64,000 bases of DNA from Vespa crabro. Taxonomy: Eukaryota; Arthropoda; Insecta; Hymenoptera; Vespidae. Position 1 is the stretch's first letter, and each line of letters begins with the position of its first letter. Shown piece by piece: positions 63,401 through 64,000 of the stretch. The notes beneath the pieces are model-generated. The model had not been told where the DNA came from and did not search any database. It worked only from the letters and a program-made list of their open reading frames with translations. The position numbers were made by a program, and so were the translations under genes. Location of the stretch: NCBI RefSeq assembly GCF_910589235.1, contig NC_060974.1, forward strand, positions 4,757,503 through 4,821,502. The letters are read 5' to 3'.

Positions 63401-63968
63401 AAAGAAAAAGGACCATTTGCAGAACGGCTCGCGCGTACGTCATATATGTCCGCTGGTCGCTTTGAAAATGGACGACAAAACCTTCCTCATCCCGTCAAAT
63501 AAAATATATCTATCGGTGGTTTACACACCGATTGAAATGATTTATCTCGTTCTAGGATTGACCCTGAGTCACGCGGGAGTGTCGCTCCAAACGACGACAG
63601 GAAAGGCGGGTTCGACGACAGTTATGCAAAATGCTCCGTCCACTGAAAGTATAGCTCACATAGTCGGTCAACACGCTCCACTTTCCGGTCTGACACCTAT
63701 AGTCACACCGATGACCGTCGTATCTCAAGGGAATAATCAAGTGACCGCTCACATTTTGGCACCGTCGAGTCTTGCGGGAAAAATGATAACCACTCCTATT
63801 CTCAAGTCTGTCGGACAAATGCCACTCGTAAATGCTCAGTACCTTAATACGACGACGTTGGTCAAGCCGGTTGTCGTTGTCAGTTCACCATCGAATTCCA
63901 CCCCACCGTCTACCACGACGGCATCTTCTATCACGCAACCTTCCTCGACCTCGCATTCAACCGTCTGA
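55726..63968 (+). CDS. Mnt: Max-binding repressor Mnt (bHLH-zipper), complete coding region
   Basis: Mnt pairs with Max, binds CACGTG and represses Myc target genes by recruiting Sin3. Exons: 55726-55876, 57564-57635, 58588-58905 (acceptor uncertain), 60111-60636, 60705-60873, 61805-61988, 62050-62321, 62396-62924, 63140-63286, 63556-63968. All phases fit, giving 926 residues. The N-terminus MSLETLLEAARFVEQQ is the Sin3-interaction domain. An Asp-rich region follows (20 Asp in a row near residue 90), then 16 His (231-246) and 42 Gln. The bHLH is at 361-412 (REVHNKLEKNRRAHLKECFELLKRQLP) with His368, Glu372 and Arg376 for E-box contact. The zipper starts at 413 (ALRRKEREYEHEMERLAREKIAAQQRL, almost the vertebrate sequence). 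The C-terminal half has an Ala run, a seven-fold peptide repeat (641-738) and the conserved tail ESIAHIVGQHAPLSGLTPIVTPM. The start is set by the Sin3 domain. The window ends just inside the 3' UTR. Confidence 0.95.
55877..57563 (+). other. Mnt intron 1
   Basis: It contains a (CCGT)n repeat at about 55943-55983, GTC units near 56316-56332, GGAGT units at about 56471-56500 and a CT run at about 56741-56764. A CpG-rich stretch from 56.4 to 57.2 kb gives long but meaningless open frames on both strands. Confidence 0.6.
57802..57888. repeat. (GGTA)n(GGGA)n(GGGT)n repeat in Mnt intron 2
   Basis: About twelve GGTA units, six GGGA units and GGGT units follow each other. The GGGA/GGGT part (57850-57888) fits the G-quadruplex pattern on the plus strand. 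Confidence 0.92.
58518..58587 (+). CDS. Mnt: Possible upstream extension or alternative start of Mnt exon 3
   Basis: An ATG at 58518 opens in frame with the Asp-rich exon. It could start a shorter Mnt lacking the Sin3-interaction domain. Two phase-compatible acceptors lie inside (AG ending at 58542 and at 58587), neither with a good pyrimidine tract. I use 58588 for the main model because it restores GAT-GGT-ACT across the junction. Confidence 0.3.
58632..58691. repeat. (GAC)20 coding for poly-Asp in Mnt
   Basis: Twenty Asp codons, all GAC apart from one GAT, followed by TAC and more Asp, in Mnt exon 3. The near-pure codon makes length polymorphism likely. Confidence 0.9.
58906..60110 (+). 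other. Mnt intron 3
   Basis: AT-rich with poly-T and poly-A tracts (59092-59130, 59259-59275, 59383-59432) and no recognised gene. It ends with a TA/T-rich stretch and TGTTTCAG. Confidence 0.6.
60260..60451. repeat. CAT/CAC and CAG/CAA tract coding for His16-Gln42 in Mnt
   Basis: Sixteen His codons (60260-60307) run straight into 42 Gln codons (60308-60433), then ATG and five more Gln codons. CAG and CAA are mixed, which should slow slippage. Confidence 0.95.
60874..61804 (+). other. Mnt intron 5, between bHLH and zipper exons
   Basis: No recognised gene. It holds purine-rich DNA at 61260-61380 and a pyrimidine-rich end before TTAAAG. The intron position between helix 2 and the zipper allows zipper-less isoforms by exon skipping. 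Confidence 0.6.
62980..63073. repeat. Long polypyrimidine tract (T8-10 C4)n in Mnt intron 8
   Basis: About 90 bases of almost pure pyrimidine with repeated T-run/CCCC blocks. A tract of this kind can form triplex DNA and is a strong binding site for splicing factors. Confidence 0.9.
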
Positions 63969-64000
63969 CAGAATCAAAGGAAGATCAAGTTAGTTTGAGG

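Noticed and set aside
1..64000. tRNA, rRNA, CRISPR and intact transposon genes
   Set aside because: I looked for tRNA B-box patterns, spaced direct repeats and transposase or reverse transcriptase motifs and found none. Weak GGTTCGA matches lack a foldable partner.

Overview
The window is nuclear DNA of an arthropod, most probably a hymenopteran insect. I infer this from the insect-like form of the proteins, the short introns with GT/AG borders, the CpG-tolerant base composition and the very dense microsatellites. Six conserved animal genes can be read. From left to right they are a class-4 P-type ATPase (ATP8B type, minus strand, 3' part outside the window), Atg13 (minus, complete), an SLC36-type amino acid transporter (plus, complete), CCDC93 (plus, complete), the phosphorylase kinase gamma catalytic subunit (plus, complete) and the Max-network repressor Mnt (plus, complete coding region). 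I assembled exon borders by hand from splice signals and reading phase. Every junction used keeps the frame, and the joined proteins match the family architectures.

Layout. 1-6.2 kb: 5' half of the flippase gene, with two candidate first coding exons that are phase-compatible with the same second exon. 6.2-19.5 kb: a gene-poor stretch, GC- and CGA-rich up to about 12 kb and AT-rich after that, with microsatellites, a strong hairpin and a GC palindrome. 19.5-21.3 kb: Atg13 in five exons. 21.3-26.7 kb: intergenic space shared by the divergent Atg13 and SLC36 genes. 26.7-37.8 kb: SLC36 gene with two long repeat-rich introns and a candidate alternative first exon. 37.8-42.3 kb: 3' region and AT-rich spacer. 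42.3-45.3 kb: CCDC93 in 13 small exons. 46.4-50.1 kb: PhKgamma in nine exons. 50.1-55.7 kb: spacer, then the GC-rich 5' region of Mnt with two CRE/CCAAT clusters, long GA and GC repeats and a predicted 5' UTR. 55.7-64 kb: Mnt in ten coding exons.

Function. Atg13 (autophagy initiation, a TORC1 target) and the SLC36 transporter (a family that acts at lysosomes and the plasma membrane upstream of TORC1 in insects) are head to head. CCDC93 (Commander/CCC endosomal recycling) and a lipid flippase are also membrane-trafficking genes, but the order may be chance. I see no operon-like, viral, CRISPR, rRNA or tRNA features and no convincing wholly new system. The most interesting material is at the level of isoforms and repeats: alternative first exons, competing splice sites in Mnt, a seven-fold peptide repeat in Mnt, a 16-His/42-Gln tract, and unusual structured non-coding DNA.
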